From TK10-74A sp965263065 (GTDB lineage Bacteria; Chloroflexota; Dehalococcoidia; Bin125): 64,000 bases of DNA. Under the pieces are notes generated by a model. The model searched no databases and was not told where the DNA came from. It was given only the letters and a program-made list of their open reading frames with translations. Where the stretch lies: assembly GCA_965263065.1 (NCBI GenBank), contig CBDHGH010000003.1:372001-436000 (forward strand). The letters are read 5' to 3'. How positions within the stretch are numbered: the stretch's first letter is position 1; every line of letters starts with the position of its first letter. The translations under genes were made by a program, and so were the position numbers. This document shows, one piece after another, positions 25,495-34,989 of this stretch.

Positions 25495-26610
25495 ATGACC
25501 AAGATCACCGCCGTTCGATCGCGCATGCTGCGCATTCCGCTCGACCACCCGACTTCGTTCTCGAACCGCACCGTCTACCACCGCGACACTCCGGTGGTTG
25601 AAGTCGAGTGCGACGACGGTCACACCGGCATTGGCTTCTGCTACGCCGGCAGTTCCAACGGGCAGTTGGTGACCTCGGCCGTGGACAACCTCTTCGCCCC
25701 GCTGCTGCTGGGTCGGGACCCGTTCCGGGTCGAGGGCCTTTGGGCCGGGATGTATCAGGAGTCGCTGCTGCACGGGCGCGCCGGCGTGACGATGCGCGCG
25801 CTGTCGGCGCTGGACATCGCGCTGTGGGATCACAACGCCAAGGCGGCCGGGCTGCCCCTCTACAAGCTGCTCGGCGGCTACTACGAAGACACGGTCCCCG
25901 CCTACGCGTCGGGCGGCTACTACCTCGAGGGCAAGGGGCACGAGGGGCTGCAGCAGGAACTGCTGGGCTACGTCGAGTTGGGCTTCGACGCGGTCAAGAT
26001 CAAGGTCGGACGGCTGTCGGTCCGTGAGGAGGCATCCCGGATGCAGGCGGCCCGCGAGGCGGTCGGACCCGACGTCCACATCATGCTCGACGCCAACAAT
26101 GCCTGGTCGAACCTCGAGGATGCGCTGCGCTACATGGCCGCGTATGAGCCCGCGAATCCGTACTGGATCGAGGAGCCGTTCTCCCCCGACGCGATCGGCC
26201 TGCACGCGAAGCTGGCGCTGCGCACCGGGGTGCCGGTCGCGACGGGTGAGATCGAGGCCGGGCGCTGGCGCTTCAAAGATCTGTTGGACCAGGACGCGGC
26301 GATGATCCTGCAGCCCGACGCCGCCGTCCTCGGCGGCGTGACCGAGTTCCGCAGGATTGCGAACACGGCCGCCTCATACGGCGTCTCGATCTGCCCGCAC
26401 TGGTTCCACGACTTGCACCGTCACCTCGTCGCCGCGTCGCCGAACGCAACCTACGTTGAGTTCTTCCCCGACGACCAGGTCCACAACTTCCGCAACGTGA
26501 TCGATCGGCAGACGGAGGTTCGAGACGGGCGGCTGGTGCTGCCCGACACGCCGGGGCTGGGATTCGAGTTCCTGCCCGAGGCTCTGGAGCGGTACACCGT
26601 CACTCAGTAG
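25495..26610 (+). CDS. Mandelate racemase/muconate-lactonizing enolase-superfamily enzyme
   Basis: 371 residues. The MR-subgroup active site is readable: KIKVG (K168/K170), metal ligands D199 in LDANNAW, E226/E227 in WIEEPF and E252 in ATGEIEAG, and a candidate general-base histidine H302 in SICPHWFHDLHRH. The N-terminal capping domain contains VECDDGHTGIGFCYAG. It catalyses proton abstraction next to a carboxylate (acid-sugar dehydratase or racemase); the exact substrate is open. AAGGAG lies seven bases before the ATG, and a TAGCAT hexamer at 25453-25458 is a possible -10. It is followed 144 bases later by the sulfite-oxidase-type gene. Confidence 0.9.
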   Translation: MTKITAVRSRMLRIPLDHPTSFSNRTVYHRDTPVVEVECDDGHTGIGFCYAGSSNGQLVTSAVDNLFAPLLLGRDPFRVEGLWAGMYQESLLHGRAGVTMRALSALDIALWDHNAKAAGLPLYKLLGGYYEDTVPAYASGGYYLEGKGHEGLQQELLGYVELGFDAVKIKVGRLSVREEASRMQAAREAVGPDVHIMLDANNAWSNLEDALRYMAAYEPANPYWIEEPFSPDAIGLHAKLALRTGVPVATGEIEAGRWRFKDLLDQDAAMILQPDAAVLGGVTEFRRIANTAASYGVSICPHWFHDLHRHLVAASPNATYVEFFPDDQVHNFRNVIDRQTEVRDGRLVLPDTPGLGFEFLPEALERYTVTQ

Positions 26611-26754
26611 CGGAACACTCAGTGCGGATCTCCCGTCCCGGCCTCTGAGCCGGAACCCGTTCCACGGCCCGCGCGGCGCCCGTGGCGACCGCGCCAAAAC
26701 GGCGCGCCGAGCGTACCCTCAGCGTACGGGCGATCGACCGGGAGGCGGGGCGGC

Positions 26755-28374
26755 ATGCACAAGATCTGGACCCCGCCCGACAACGTTCGCTCCATCCGGG
26801 GTGCGCTGCGGCTGGCCGGCCCGGGCGCGGTCGGGGCGCTGGGCGCGCTCGCGGCCTGGCTCCTGATCGTGCAGGAGTTCGACGCGCCCTTCCTGGGCAA
26901 CCTGATCATCGATGCCAGCAGTTCGGTGCTGTCGCCGTCCGGCTTCAGCGTGGTGCTCGACATCGTGGGGCAGGCCGGCAAGGCCCTCACGCTGGCGACG
27001 ACCATCGCCATGCAGTTCCTCCTCTTCGTGCTGCTCTGGGCCTGGGGCACGCAGTACGTGCAGGCCCGCGACGGCTGGGGCACGCGCTGGCGCTTCGGCC
27101 TAATCCAGCTGGGGGTGGCGGTCGCGCTGCTCGTGATCGCGGCCGCGATCTTCGATCTGGCCGCCGTCTCGTCCGTGTTCAGCGCCGGCGACTGGTGGAC
27201 CTACCTCTGGCAGACCGTGTTCTTCACGACGCTCTTCCTGGCGGTCGCGCACGCGCTCGATCGGTTCGCCGCGCCCGGGCCCCAGGCGGTCGCCCCGGCC
27301 GCCGCGCCGGAGGCGGTCGTGACGCGCCCGCGTCCCCCACGACCGACGCCGCTGCTGGAGCGCGGTCAGACCCGGCGCGGCTTCCTGGCGATGGCGGGCG
27401 GACTGGCCGTCTTCGTGACGGCGGCCGTCTTCGTGGGGCGGGTCGTCAGCGACACGGCCGCGACCGGGGTTCGTCGCGTGTTCCTGGGCCGGCTGCCGCC
27501 GGCCGTGACGCCGAACGAGGCGTTCTACACGGTCTCCAAGAACTTCTTCGACCCCGAAGTCGATGGCGACAGGTGGCGCTTGCAGATCGACGGGCTGGTG
27601 GAAGCCCCGCAGGAATTCACGCTCGCCGAGTTGCGGGCCTTCCCCTCCGAGGAGACGATGAACACGCTGATGTGCATCAGCTACGAGCCGGGCGACAACC
27701 TGATCAGCAACGCGCGCTGGACGGGCGCCTCGCTGCGCACCCTGCTCGACCGGGCGGGCGTGCTGCCACAGGCGACGCACCTGCAATTCACGAGCGCCGA
27801 CGATTACGTCGAGTCGCACTCCCTGGCCTACGCGCAGGATCCGCGCGTGCGGCTGGTCTGGGAGATGAACGGCGAGCCGCTGCCCTACAAGCACGGCTTC
27901 CCGCTGCGGCTGCTGGCGCCCGGCCGCTACGGCATCAAGAACCCCAAGTGGATCACCCGCATCACCCTGATCGAGGGCGACATCAAGGGCTATTGGCAGC
28001 AGCGCGGCTGGGACCAGAACGGCTTCATCAAGACGATGTCCCGCATCGACGTGCCGAGCCGCGGCGTGCGGGGAACTCCGCTGCGCACCCGCGTGGAGGG
28101 CATCGCCTTCGCGGGCGAGCGGGGCATCGAGCGGGTCGAGGTCAGCACGGACGACGGCGTCACCTGGAGCGACGCGGAGTTGCACGACCCCTTCGCGCCC
28201 TTGGCCTGGCGCTTCTGGTCGTTCGAGTTCGATGCTACGGTCGGCACGCACGAGTTGCGGGTGCGCGCCACCGACGGCAAGGGCGCGCTGCAGATCAGCG
28301 AGAAGCGTTCGGCGCTGCCCGACGGATCGAGCGGCTACCACAAGCGCACGCTCCGGGCGGCGCCCAGCGCCTAG
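26755..28374 (+). CDS. Membrane-fused sulfite-oxidase-family molybdopterin enzyme
   Basis: 539 residues. Residues 1-185 contain about four membrane helices. A second signal-like segment TRRGFLAMAGGLAVFVTAAVF (R207/R208) then precedes the catalytic part. The catalytic half has the molybdopterin-enzyme core: ETMNTLMCISYEPGDNLISNARWTG, where C307 is the expected Mo-coordinating cysteine. It continues with SYSLAYA-type loops, KNPKWITRITLIEG and a C-terminal dimerisation domain (GERGIERVEVSTDDGVTW). Family members oxidise sulfite or reduce methionine sulfoxide. The N-terminal helices lack obvious paired heme histidines, so they may only anchor the domain. It reads into the Gfo/Idh gene with a 31-base gap. 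Confidence 0.87.
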   Translation: MHKIWTPPDNVRSIRGALRLAGPGAVGALGALAAWLLIVQEFDAPFLGNLIIDASSSVLSPSGFSVVLDIVGQAGKALTLATTIAMQFLLFVLLWAWGTQYVQARDGWGTRWRFGLIQLGVAVALLVIAAAIFDLAAVSSVFSAGDWWTYLWQTVFFTTLFLAVAHALDRFAAPGPQAVAPAAAPEAVVTRPRPPRPTPLLERGQTRRGFLAMAGGLAVFVTAAVFVGRVVSDTAATGVRRVFLGRLPPAVTPNEAFYTVSKNFFDPEVDGDRWRLQIDGLVEAPQEFTLAELRAFPSEETMNTLMCISYEPGDNLISNARWTGASLRTLLDRAGVLPQATHLQFTSADDYVESHSLAYAQDPRVRLVWEMNGEPLPYKHGFPLRLLAPGRYGIKNPKWITRITLIEGDIKGYWQQRGWDQNGFIKTMSRIDVPSRGVRGTPLRTRVEGIAFAGERGIERVEVSTDDGVTWSDAELHDPFAPLAWRFWSFEFDATVGTHELRVRATDGKGALQISEKRSALPDGSSGYHKRTLRAAPSA

Positions 28375-28405
28375 CCGGCGCGGGCGGCGAGACGCGGAGG
28401 TACGT

Positions 28406-29431
28406 GTGTCATCTGGAGAGCGGGTCCGGCTCGCGCTGGTCGGCTGCGGCAACATCGCACGGGCGCACTGGCGGGGGATCCACTACCACGCGCCGCTGAT
28501 CGAGGTGACGGCCGTCGTCGACGCCGACCCGGCCCGCGCCGCCGCGATGGCGGAACGCACCGGCGGCCGCGCGTTCACCTCCTTATCCGCGGCGCTGGCC
28601 GAGGGCGACTTCGACGCGGTCGATCTGATGCTGCCGCACGACCTGCACGAGCCCGCCGCGATCGAGTCGTTCGCGGCGGGCAAGCACGTCGTGCTGGAGA
28701 AGCCGATGGCGCCGACCCTCGACGCCTGCGCGCGGATCATGGCCGCAGCGGAGGCGTCGGGCCGGGTCTTCATGATCGCGGAGCAATCGCAGTTCTGGCC
28801 CGACGTGATCCAGATTCGCGAGCTGCTGGCGGCGGGGGCGATCGGGGAGGTGATCTGGGCGCGGGCGTTCTTCTTCGACCCGCTGGTGCGAAACCCGGCC
28901 GACCCCGTGCCCTGGCGCTTCCGCCTGGCCCGCTCCGGCGGCGGCATCTGCATCGACGGGGGCGCGCACTGGATCCGCCCGCTGCGGATCTGGTTCGGCG
29001 ACGTGGCGGAGGTCCTGGCGTCGACGCACCGCCACATCGCGGAGATGGAGGGGGAGTCGCGCGCGCACGCGCTCTTCCGCTTCGAGAGCGGCATCACGGC
29101 CACCTTCGACGCCATGCTCGGCGAGGGCCCCGGCGCGCCCGCGGAGGACTTCCGGATCACGGGCGCCGCCGGCCAGATCGTGGCGGAGCGCAGCGGCGCG
29201 GGTCGGCTGTCGCTCTACGACGCCGCGCACTCCGACGGCGACGTGCTGCTCGACTCGTTCGACGGCCGCCGCGATGCGTTCGGCGTCGAGCTGGACGAGT
29301 TCAGTCGCGCGGTGCTGCACGGCGCCCCGCTGACGGCGGGGCCCGCCGACTCGCTGGGGGAGTTGCGCACCGCGCTGGCGATCTACCGCTCGGCGCGGAG
29401 CGGCGGCTGGGAGCGGGTCGGCCCGGACTGA
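28406..29431 (+). CDS. Gfo/Idh/MocA-family oxidoreductase
   Basis: 341 residues from GTG with GGAGG five bases upstream. The N-terminal Rossmann loop is RLALVGCGNIARAHWRG. AAGKHVVLEKPMAPTLDAC contains the conserved EKP catalytic lysine region, and GGGICIDGGAHWIRPLRIWFG the substrate-side H. Members oxidise or reduce sugars, inositols or related polyols with NAD(P). The substrate is unknown, but the surrounding genes (enolase superfamily, SDRs, aldehyde dehydrogenase) point to carbohydrate or acid-sugar catabolism. Confidence 0.9.
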   Translation: MSSGERVRLALVGCGNIARAHWRGIHYHAPLIEVTAVVDADPARAAAMAERTGGRAFTSLSAALAEGDFDAVDLMLPHDLHEPAAIESFAAGKHVVLEKPMAPTLDACARIMAAAEASGRVFMIAEQSQFWPDVIQIRELLAAGAIGEVIWARAFFFDPLVRNPADPVPWRFRLARSGGGICIDGGAHWIRPLRIWFGDVAEVLASTHRHIAEMEGESRAHALFRFESGITATFDAMLGEGPGAPAEDFRITGAAGQIVAERSGAGRLSLYDAAHSDGDVLLDSFDGRRDAFGVELDEFSRAVLHGAPLTAGPADSLGELRTALAIYRSARSGGWERVGPD

Positions 29432-29467
29432 GCGCCGCCGCCATGGACGAGGCCGCTACTCCGGCCG

Positions 29468-29878
29468 CTACTTCAGGCGCTGCAGCAGTTGCATGCGGAC
29501 GCCGTGCGCGTCGCGGGGACTGACGAACGCCTCTTGCACTTCGTCGTTGCCGATGGGGTCGGTGACGGTGCAGCCCTTGGCCCGCAGATCGGCGATGGCG
29601 GCCGCCATGTCGTCCACGCGCACGCAGAACATGTAGAGGCCCTCGCCCCGCCGCTCGATGTGCTTGCGGACGAAGTTCGATTCCGAGTCGTCGTAGGGCG
29701 TGACGAGTTCCAGGACGGCGTCGCCCACGTTGAAGTAGGCGGCCTTGATGCCGAGCTCCGGGGCCTCGCCGAGATGGTCGAGGCTCAGCCCCCACGTCGT
29801 GCCGAATGTCTCGATGCCGGCCTCCAAGTCCTCCACGGCGACGATGACGTGATTGATGCCGGTGACGTTGATTCCCAT
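29468..29878 (-). CDS. VOC-superfamily (glyoxalase-like) protein
   Basis: 136 residues with AAGGAGG upstream of the ATG. It has two beta-alpha-beta-beta-beta units: NHVIVAVEDLEAGIETF with the first metal His, then AVLELVTPYDDSES, GLYMFCVRVDDMAAAI and a C-terminal HGVRMQLLQ. The layout resembles methylmalonyl-CoA epimerase-like VOC proteins, and the abundance of propionyl/acyl-CoA carboxylases nearby makes a CoA-ester epimerase plausible. Glyoxalase or dioxygenase alternatives cannot be excluded. Confidence 0.82.
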   Translation of the reverse strand: MGINVTGINHVIVAVEDLEAGIETFGTTWGLSLDHLGEAPELGIKAAYFNVGDAVLELVTPYDDSESNFVRKHIERRGEGLYMFCVRVDDMAAAIADLRAKGCTVTDPIGNDEVQEAFVSPRDAHGVRMQLLQRLK

Positions 29879-29971
29879 GCGGGTTCCTCCTTCTGCTTCT
29901 TCGGCTTCTTCGGCCCCTGTGGCCGGACGCAGAGTCTAGGGCAGCCGCGGCGGCAGCCGCCACGGGCCCCC

Positions 29972-30763
29972 TCAGCGGACTGAAGTGGAGCCGCCGTCGC
30001 AGGGGATCTCGATGCCGGTGAGATAGCTGCCGGCGGGTGAGGCGAGCATGATCGTCAGCCCGGCGACATCCTCCATGCGCCCCCAGCGCTTCATGGGGAA
30101 GCGGGACCGGGCCTCGGCTTCCAGCTCGTCGGTCGCGTAGAGCGGGGCCGTCATCTTCGACTTGAACGGGCCGGGCGCGATCACGTTGACGTTGATGTGG
30201 TCGTCCATGAGGTCGCGCGCCATCTGCGCGCTGAGCTGCGCCAGCCCGGCCTTGGCGGCCGCGTAGGAGTAGTTCTGCAGGCCGCTGGGCCGGATGCCGT
30301 TGACCGAGGAGATGTTGACGATCACCGACCGCTGTTCCGGGCTCGCCGCCGCGCGCAACAGCGGCAGCAACTGCTGGGAGAGGAAGAAGGGACTCTTCAT
30401 GTCGAGGTCCACGACGCGGTCCCAGGCTTTCTCTGGGAACTCGTCGATGGGGGCGCTCCAGGTCAGGCCGGCGTTGTTGACGAGCAGGTGCAGGCGCTCC
30501 TCGCGCGCGGCGACGGCGTCGGCGAGTTGGCGGCAGCCGTCGAGGGAGTTGATGTCGCCGGGGATCGCGATGCACTCCCCGTAGGCCGACAACGTGCGCT
30601 CCGTCTCCGCGCAGGCGTCGAGCTTGCGCGAGGAGACGTAGACGCGGGCCCCGGCGCGCACGAGCCCTTCGGCGATCATCAGGCCGATGCCGCGGGTACC
30701 GCCCGTGACCAACGCCACCTTGCCGCGGACACCGAAGAGTTGCTCATAGAAGGACTCGCCCAT
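29972..30763 (-). CDS. Short-chain dehydrogenase/reductase (SDR)
   Basis: 263 residues. The classical SDR motifs are present: VALVTGGTRGIGLMIAEGL (cofactor loop), LLVNNAGLTW (NNAG), VNISSVNG (catalytic Ser) and YSYAAAKAG (YxxxK). The C-terminal IPCDGGSTS is typical of the end of the family. AAGGAG precedes the ATG. It is divergent from the SDR at 30952, with 188 bases between the two starts that must hold both promoters; TAGACT at 30884-30889 is a possible -10 for the rightward gene. Confidence 0.92.
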   Translation of the reverse strand: MGESFYEQLFGVRGKVALVTGGTRGIGLMIAEGLVRAGARVYVSSRKLDACAETERTLSAYGECIAIPGDINSLDGCRQLADAVAAREERLHLLVNNAGLTWSAPIDEFPEKAWDRVVDLDMKSPFFLSQQLLPLLRAAASPEQRSVIVNISSVNGIRPSGLQNYSYAAAKAGLAQLSAQMARDLMDDHINVNVIAPGPFKSKMTAPLYATDELEAEARSRFPMKRWGRMEDVAGLTIMLASPAGSYLTGIEIPCDGGSTSVR

Positions 30764-30951
30764 GGTGGCTCCTTGCCGTGCGGGCCCGGCCGCGCCAATC
30801 GGAGCGGTCGGGCGCTCGCAACGAGTCTAGGCGCTGGCCCCGGGGACGCGAGTCCCGATCCCGCCCCGGGCGGGCCGTCGGTTAGACTCCGCCCGCCCCG
30901 CCGCGCGGCCCCGCCGCGCGGGCGCGCGGGCAGCGAGAAGGGAGTGGAGCC

Positions 30952-31704
30952 GTGTCGGAACTGTTCGATCTGACGGGAAAGGTCGCGCTCGTGACGGGCG
31001 GGACGCGGGGCCTGGGCTACGCGATGGCGCACGCCTTCGCCGACCACGGGGCGGACGTGATCGTCGCCAGCCGCAAGCCCGACGCCTGCGCGCGCGTCGC
31101 GGCGGAGATCGCCGCCAAGGGACGGCGCTCGCTGGGCTATCCCTGTCACGTCGCCTACTGGGACCAGGTGACGGCGCTGGCCGCGGCGGCCTACGACGAA
31201 TTCGGCCGGGTCGACGTGCTGGTCAACAACGCCGGCCTGTCGCCGCTCTATCCCTCGCTGGCCGAGGTGACGGAGGATCTGTTCGACAAGGTGGTGGGGA
31301 TCAACCTGAAGGGGCCGTTCCGCCTCAGCGCCCTGATCGGCGAGCGCATGGCGGCCGGCGACGGCGGCTCGATCATCAACATCTCCAGCACCGCGGCGGA
31401 GCAGCCGAGCCCCGAGGCGGAGCCCTACGGCGCCGCGAAGGCGGGGCTCAATTCGCTGACGCGCTCGCTGGCCTTCGCCTACGGGCCGAAGGTGCGGGTC
31501 AACTGCATCGAGGCGGGCCCCTTCCTGACCGACATCTCCAAGGCCTGGGACATGCCCGCGTTCGAGGCGCGCGCGAAGAGCGGCATGGCCCTGCAGCGCG
31601 GCGGCCAGCCCGGCGAGATCGTGGGCGCGGCGCTCTATCTGGCCAGCGACGCGGCGTCGTTCACGACGGGGTCGGTGCTGCGCGTCGACGGAGGGACGCG
31701 ATGA
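30952..31704 (+). CDS. Short-chain dehydrogenase/reductase (SDR)
   Basis: 250 residues from a GTG after GGGAG. Motifs are VALVTGGTRGLGYAMAHAF, VLVNNAGLSPL, INISSTAAEQ, YGAAKAGLNSL and VLRVDGGTR. It is the first of a rightward set of SDR, SDR and esterase; its stop overlaps the next start (ATGA at 31701-31704), so expression is coupled. The substrate, a hydroxy or keto acid or polyol, is unknown. Confidence 0.92.
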   Translation: MSELFDLTGKVALVTGGTRGLGYAMAHAFADHGADVIVASRKPDACARVAAEIAAKGRRSLGYPCHVAYWDQVTALAAAAYDEFGRVDVLVNNAGLSPLYPSLAEVTEDLFDKVVGINLKGPFRLSALIGERMAAGDGGSIINISSTAAEQPSPEAEPYGAAKAGLNSLTRSLAFAYGPKVRVNCIEAGPFLTDISKAWDMPAFEARAKSGMALQRGGQPGEIVGAALYLASDAASFTTGSVLRVDGGTR

Positions 31705-32474
31705 CGAAACTTTCGATGCTGAGCCGGTCGATCGCGGGGAAGGTGGCGCTCGTGACCGGCGCCGCCAGTGGCATGGGCCGCGCCACGGCGTTCGTCCTGG
31801 CCGACGAGGGCGCGCACGTCGCGGTGACCGACATCAACGACGTCGGCCCGGTGGTGGATGCGATCACGGAGGCGGGCGGCAGCGCCCAGGGCTGGCGCCT
31901 CGATGTCGGCGACGCGGCCGCGATCGCGCGGGTCGTCCCGGCCGTGGCCGAACGCTTCGGCGGCTTGGACATCCTGATCAACAACGCCGGGCTGTCGGCC
32001 CCCGGGCAGATCGATGACGAGGACTTCGAGGCCACCTGGGAGCGGGCGCTGGCGGTGATGCTGACCGCCCACCAGCGCACCATCCGGGCGGCGCTGCCCT
32101 ACCTGCGCCGGGCCGAGCACCCGCGCATCGTCAACATCGCCTCGACGGAGGGGCTGGGCGCGACGAAGTGGAACAGCCCGTACGCGGCGGCGAAGACGGG
32201 CGTGATCGGCCTGACGCGGGCGCTGGCCGTCGATCTGGGGCGCGAGGGGATCACGGTGAACTGCATCTGCCCCGGCCCCATCCGCACGGCCATCACCGAG
32301 GCGATCCCCGAGGCCGACAAGCAGATCTACGCCCGGCGGCGGGTGGCCCTGAAGCGCTACGCCGACCCGGAGGAGGTCGCGCACATGACCGTGAGCCTCT
32401 GCCTGCCCGCCGCCGGGTTCACCACTGGCGTGGCCCTGCCCGTCGACGGGGGCCTGACGATCAAGAATGCCTGA
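31701..32474 (+). CDS. Short-chain dehydrogenase/reductase (SDR)
   Basis: 257 residues, overlapping the preceding SDR gene by four bases. Motifs are VALVTGAASGMGRATAFVL, ILINNAGLSAPG, VNIASTEGLG, YAAAKTGVIGL and the FTTGVALPVDGGL ending. It is clearly a paralogue of, but not a recent duplicate of, its neighbour. Two SDRs in tandem commonly act in sequence or on epimers in catabolic operons. Confidence 0.92.
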   Translation: MTKLSMLSRSIAGKVALVTGAASGMGRATAFVLADEGAHVAVTDINDVGPVVDAITEAGGSAQGWRLDVGDAAAIARVVPAVAERFGGLDILINNAGLSAPGQIDDEDFEATWERALAVMLTAHQRTIRAALPYLRRAEHPRIVNIASTEGLGATKWNSPYAAAKTGVIGLTRALAVDLGREGITVNCICPGPIRTAITEAIPEADKQIYARRRVALKRYADPEEVAHMTVSLCLPAAGFTTGVALPVDGGLTIKNA

Positions 32475-32492
32475 GGGCGGCGGAGGCGTGTG

Positions 32493-33605
32493 ATGGCTGA
32501 GCGTGAAGACCTCGTCGACGCGACGATGACGCTGCTGCCGCCGCTGCTCGACGCGATCGACGGCCTGCGCCGCGCCGGCCGCCGGCTGCACCCGCCCGCC
32601 CTGGCCGAGGCGGTCGCCGTCGCCGCCCCGTACCGGGCGCCGCTGGGCGAGGCGCTGGCGTCGTTCCGGGCCCAGGAGTGGCCGCCGCCCCTCAAGCCGT
32701 TCCGCGAGCGCCTGCTCGACGCGGCGGAAGCGACGCTGCACGGGCACAACGCGCTGGCCGACTGCCTCACGGACCCCGACCAAATCCGGGGCGCCTATCG
32801 CGCGGTGCGATCCGTCAGCCTGGCCTCGGAGGCGCTGTATCCGCTGGCGGCGTCGCTGCGGCCGGTGTCGCGCTTCTTCCTGGACGAGGACCACCGCGAC
32901 GACGCGACCCTGCTCGACGCGCTGGCCGCTGCAGACCCGTCGCGGCCCGACCACGGCGTGATCCACGCCGACAACGAGCGGGAGTCGCGCGGGGGCTTCT
33001 CGGTCTACGTGCCCGAGACGTACGAGCCCGATCGCCACGGCCCCGCGGGCTGGCCGCTGGTCATCGCGCTGCACGGGGGCTCCGGCCATGGCCGCGACTT
33101 CCTCTGGACCTGGCTGCCGGCGGCGCGCGGCGCGGGGGTGATCCTGGCCAGTCCGACCTCGTCGGGCCGCACCTGGTCGCTAGCCGGCCCCGACATGGAC
33201 AGCCGCCCGCTCAACCGCATGATCGAGCAGATCGCCGGGCGCTGGCGGATCGATCGGTCGCGGGTGCTGGTGACGGGGATGTCGGACGGGGGGTCGTTCG
33301 CGCTGCTGAGCGGGCTGGCGCCGACCGTGCCGGCCACGCACCTGGCGCCGATCTCGGCCTCGTTCCATCCGGCCATCCTGGGGGCCGCGCCCCCCGAGCG
33401 GCTGCGCGGCCTGCCGGTCTACTTGACGCACGGCGCGCTCGACTGGATGTTCCCGGTGTACATCGCGCGGGGCGCGGTCGAGGCGCTGCGTGCGGCGGGG
33501 GCGGTCGTCGAGTACCGCGAGATCGCGGACCTCTCGCACACCTACCCCAGCGAGGAGAACGCGCGCATCCTACGCTGGTTCCTGGGCCCGGACCGCCCGG
33601 GATGA
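32493..33605 (+). CDS. Alpha/beta hydrolase (PHB-depolymerase/esterase-like) with helical N-terminus
   Basis: 370 residues. The start ATG has GGAGG six bases upstream. The first 150 residues are helical and unassigned. The hydrolase domain begins near GGFSVYVPETYEPD and contains LVIALHGGSGHGRDFLW (oxyanion region) and LVTGMSDGGSFAL (GxSxG-type nucleophile elbow, Ser in GMSDGG). A late histidine segment EIADLSHTYPSEENARIL follows, and an Asp within THGALDWMFPV completes the probable triad. There is no signal peptide, so it is a cytoplasmic esterase. It forms an operon with the two SDRs. Confidence 0.82.
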   Translation: MAEREDLVDATMTLLPPLLDAIDGLRRAGRRLHPPALAEAVAVAAPYRAPLGEALASFRAQEWPPPLKPFRERLLDAAEATLHGHNALADCLTDPDQIRGAYRAVRSVSLASEALYPLAASLRPVSRFFLDEDHRDDATLLDALAAADPSRPDHGVIHADNERESRGGFSVYVPETYEPDRHGPAGWPLVIALHGGSGHGRDFLWTWLPAARGAGVILASPTSSGRTWSLAGPDMDSRPLNRMIEQIAGRWRIDRSRVLVTGMSDGGSFALLSGLAPTVPATHLAPISASFHPAILGAAPPERLRGLPVYLTHGALDWMFPVYIARGAVEALRAAGAVVEYREIADLSHTYPSEENARILRWFLGPDRPG

Positions 33606-33747
33606 TGCCGCCGCGTCGGGTCGCCGCCGGCCCAGTCGCGCCCGCCGAATGCCACGCGGGATCTGGTGCGTCCCGCTTGGCGCGGCGACCGTATGAATGA
33701 GTGTGAGGCTGGCCGAATCCGGCCCGACAACGGATGATGGGACGACG

Positions 33748-34980
33748 ATGAATACACAATTCCTTCTCGATCCGGCCCGCGGCGAGTTGTACCGCCGGGC
33801 CCTGCTCGTCGGCGTGCTGCTGACCGGCGTCATCGCCGGGCTCATCGTGCTGAGCTCCCAGGAGGCCGCCGACTTCCTGCGCGAGGGGCCCGCGCGCCTG
33901 ACCGGGCTGGAGGGCAGCACCCTGCGCGTGGTGCTGGGCGTGGGCACGCTCGTCGCGACCGTGCTCGCCGTCGTGGCGCTGTGGCCGCGGGCCGGGATCG
34001 GCAACGTCGTGGCGGGCGCGGCGGCGATCGGCGTGGGGCTGTTCCTGATCCACGGCCTGATGATGCCGGCCGCCGGCCTCTTCGCCGCCGCCGTCGGGAC
34101 CGAGGTCGCCACGCGCATCCCCCGCGAGCGGTTGCGCGGCGTCGGCCCGCGCAGCTACCCCGTCGTCTGGGCGATCGGGGCGGTTGGCGCGGTGGCGGGG
34201 CTCATCGGGCTGGTCTGGCTCACGGTGTGGCTCGTGCAGCCGTTCTTCGACGAGGGCGAGACGCTGAACGAAGACCTGGGCTTCACGATCGCCGGTGTGG
34301 ACGATGAGGATGAGGAGGAGGGCAGCGCCGCCACGACGGAGGACACTGCCGACGCCGAGGAGTCCACGGCCACGCAATCGACGGCTGCCGCCGACGACAC
34401 GGGCAGCGACGACAGCGACGAGGCCGCCGCTGAACAGGCCGGCGACGCGGAGGAGGACGCCGAGACATCGACGGCGACGCAATCCGCCGCGGCCCCCGAG
34501 GAAGACGACGCCGGCGACGACGAGGCTGCCGACGCCACCAGCGACGAGCCGGCCGAGCAGTCGGCCGCCGCGGATGAAGCGGCCGCCACGGAGCCGGAGG
34601 CCGAGGCGCCCGAAGCCGAAGAGCCGCCCGCCGAGAACCAGGGCCGGCTCGTCAGCCGGGGCGAACTGATGGGAGCGGACGACTTCCACACGGGCAGCGG
34701 CGACGTCCTGCTCGCGATCGGGCCCGACGGCGAGGTGATCCTGCGCTTCCAGGACTACGCGGTGCGCAACGGCCCCGACCTGCACGTGTACCTCACCCCC
34801 GACCCCGGCGGCGACGTCCACGTCGAGGGCGCGATCAGCCTGGGCCCGGTCAAGGCGACGCAGGGCTCCGTCAACTATGAGGTGCCCGCCGATGTCGACC
34901 CCGACAGCTTCCGCGCCGCCGTGATCTACTGCGTGCCGTTCCAGGTCACGTTCGCGACCGCCATGCTCGACGGCGGGTAG
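33748..34980 (+). CDS. Membrane protein with acidic stalk and DM13 domain
   Basis: 410 residues from the ATG at 33748. Four hydrophobic helices (about residues 15-170) are followed by a 120-residue acidic, Ala/Thr/Ser-rich linker. The linker contains two related units beginning TATQS. A C-terminal DM13 domain (about 300-410) follows, recognisable from DFHTGSGDVLLAIGPDG, LRFQDYAVRNGPDLHVYL and AAVIYCVPFQVTFATAML with its conserved Cys. DM13 domains are proposed extracellular redox or electron-transfer modules. The linker should place the domain outside the cell. The last about 31 codons are duplicated at 38487-38583 as part of the tandem duplication that begins inside this gene. Confidence 0.85.
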   Translation: MNTQFLLDPARGELYRRALLVGVLLTGVIAGLIVLSSQEAADFLREGPARLTGLEGSTLRVVLGVGTLVATVLAVVALWPRAGIGNVVAGAAAIGVGLFLIHGLMMPAAGLFAAAVGTEVATRIPRERLRGVGPRSYPVVWAIGAVGAVAGLIGLVWLTVWLVQPFFDEGETLNEDLGFTIAGVDDEDEEEGSAATTEDTADAEESTATQSTAAADDTGSDDSDEAAAEQAGDAEEDAETSTATQSAAAPEEDDAGDDEAADATSDEPAEQSAAADEAAATEPEAEAPEAEEPPAENQGRLVSRGELMGADDFHTGSGDVLLAIGPDGEVILRFQDYAVRNGPDLHVYLTPDPGGDVHVEGAISLGPVKATQGSVNYEVPADVDPDSFRAAVIYCVPFQVTFATAMLDGG

Positions 34981-34989
34981 CGCGCTGCG

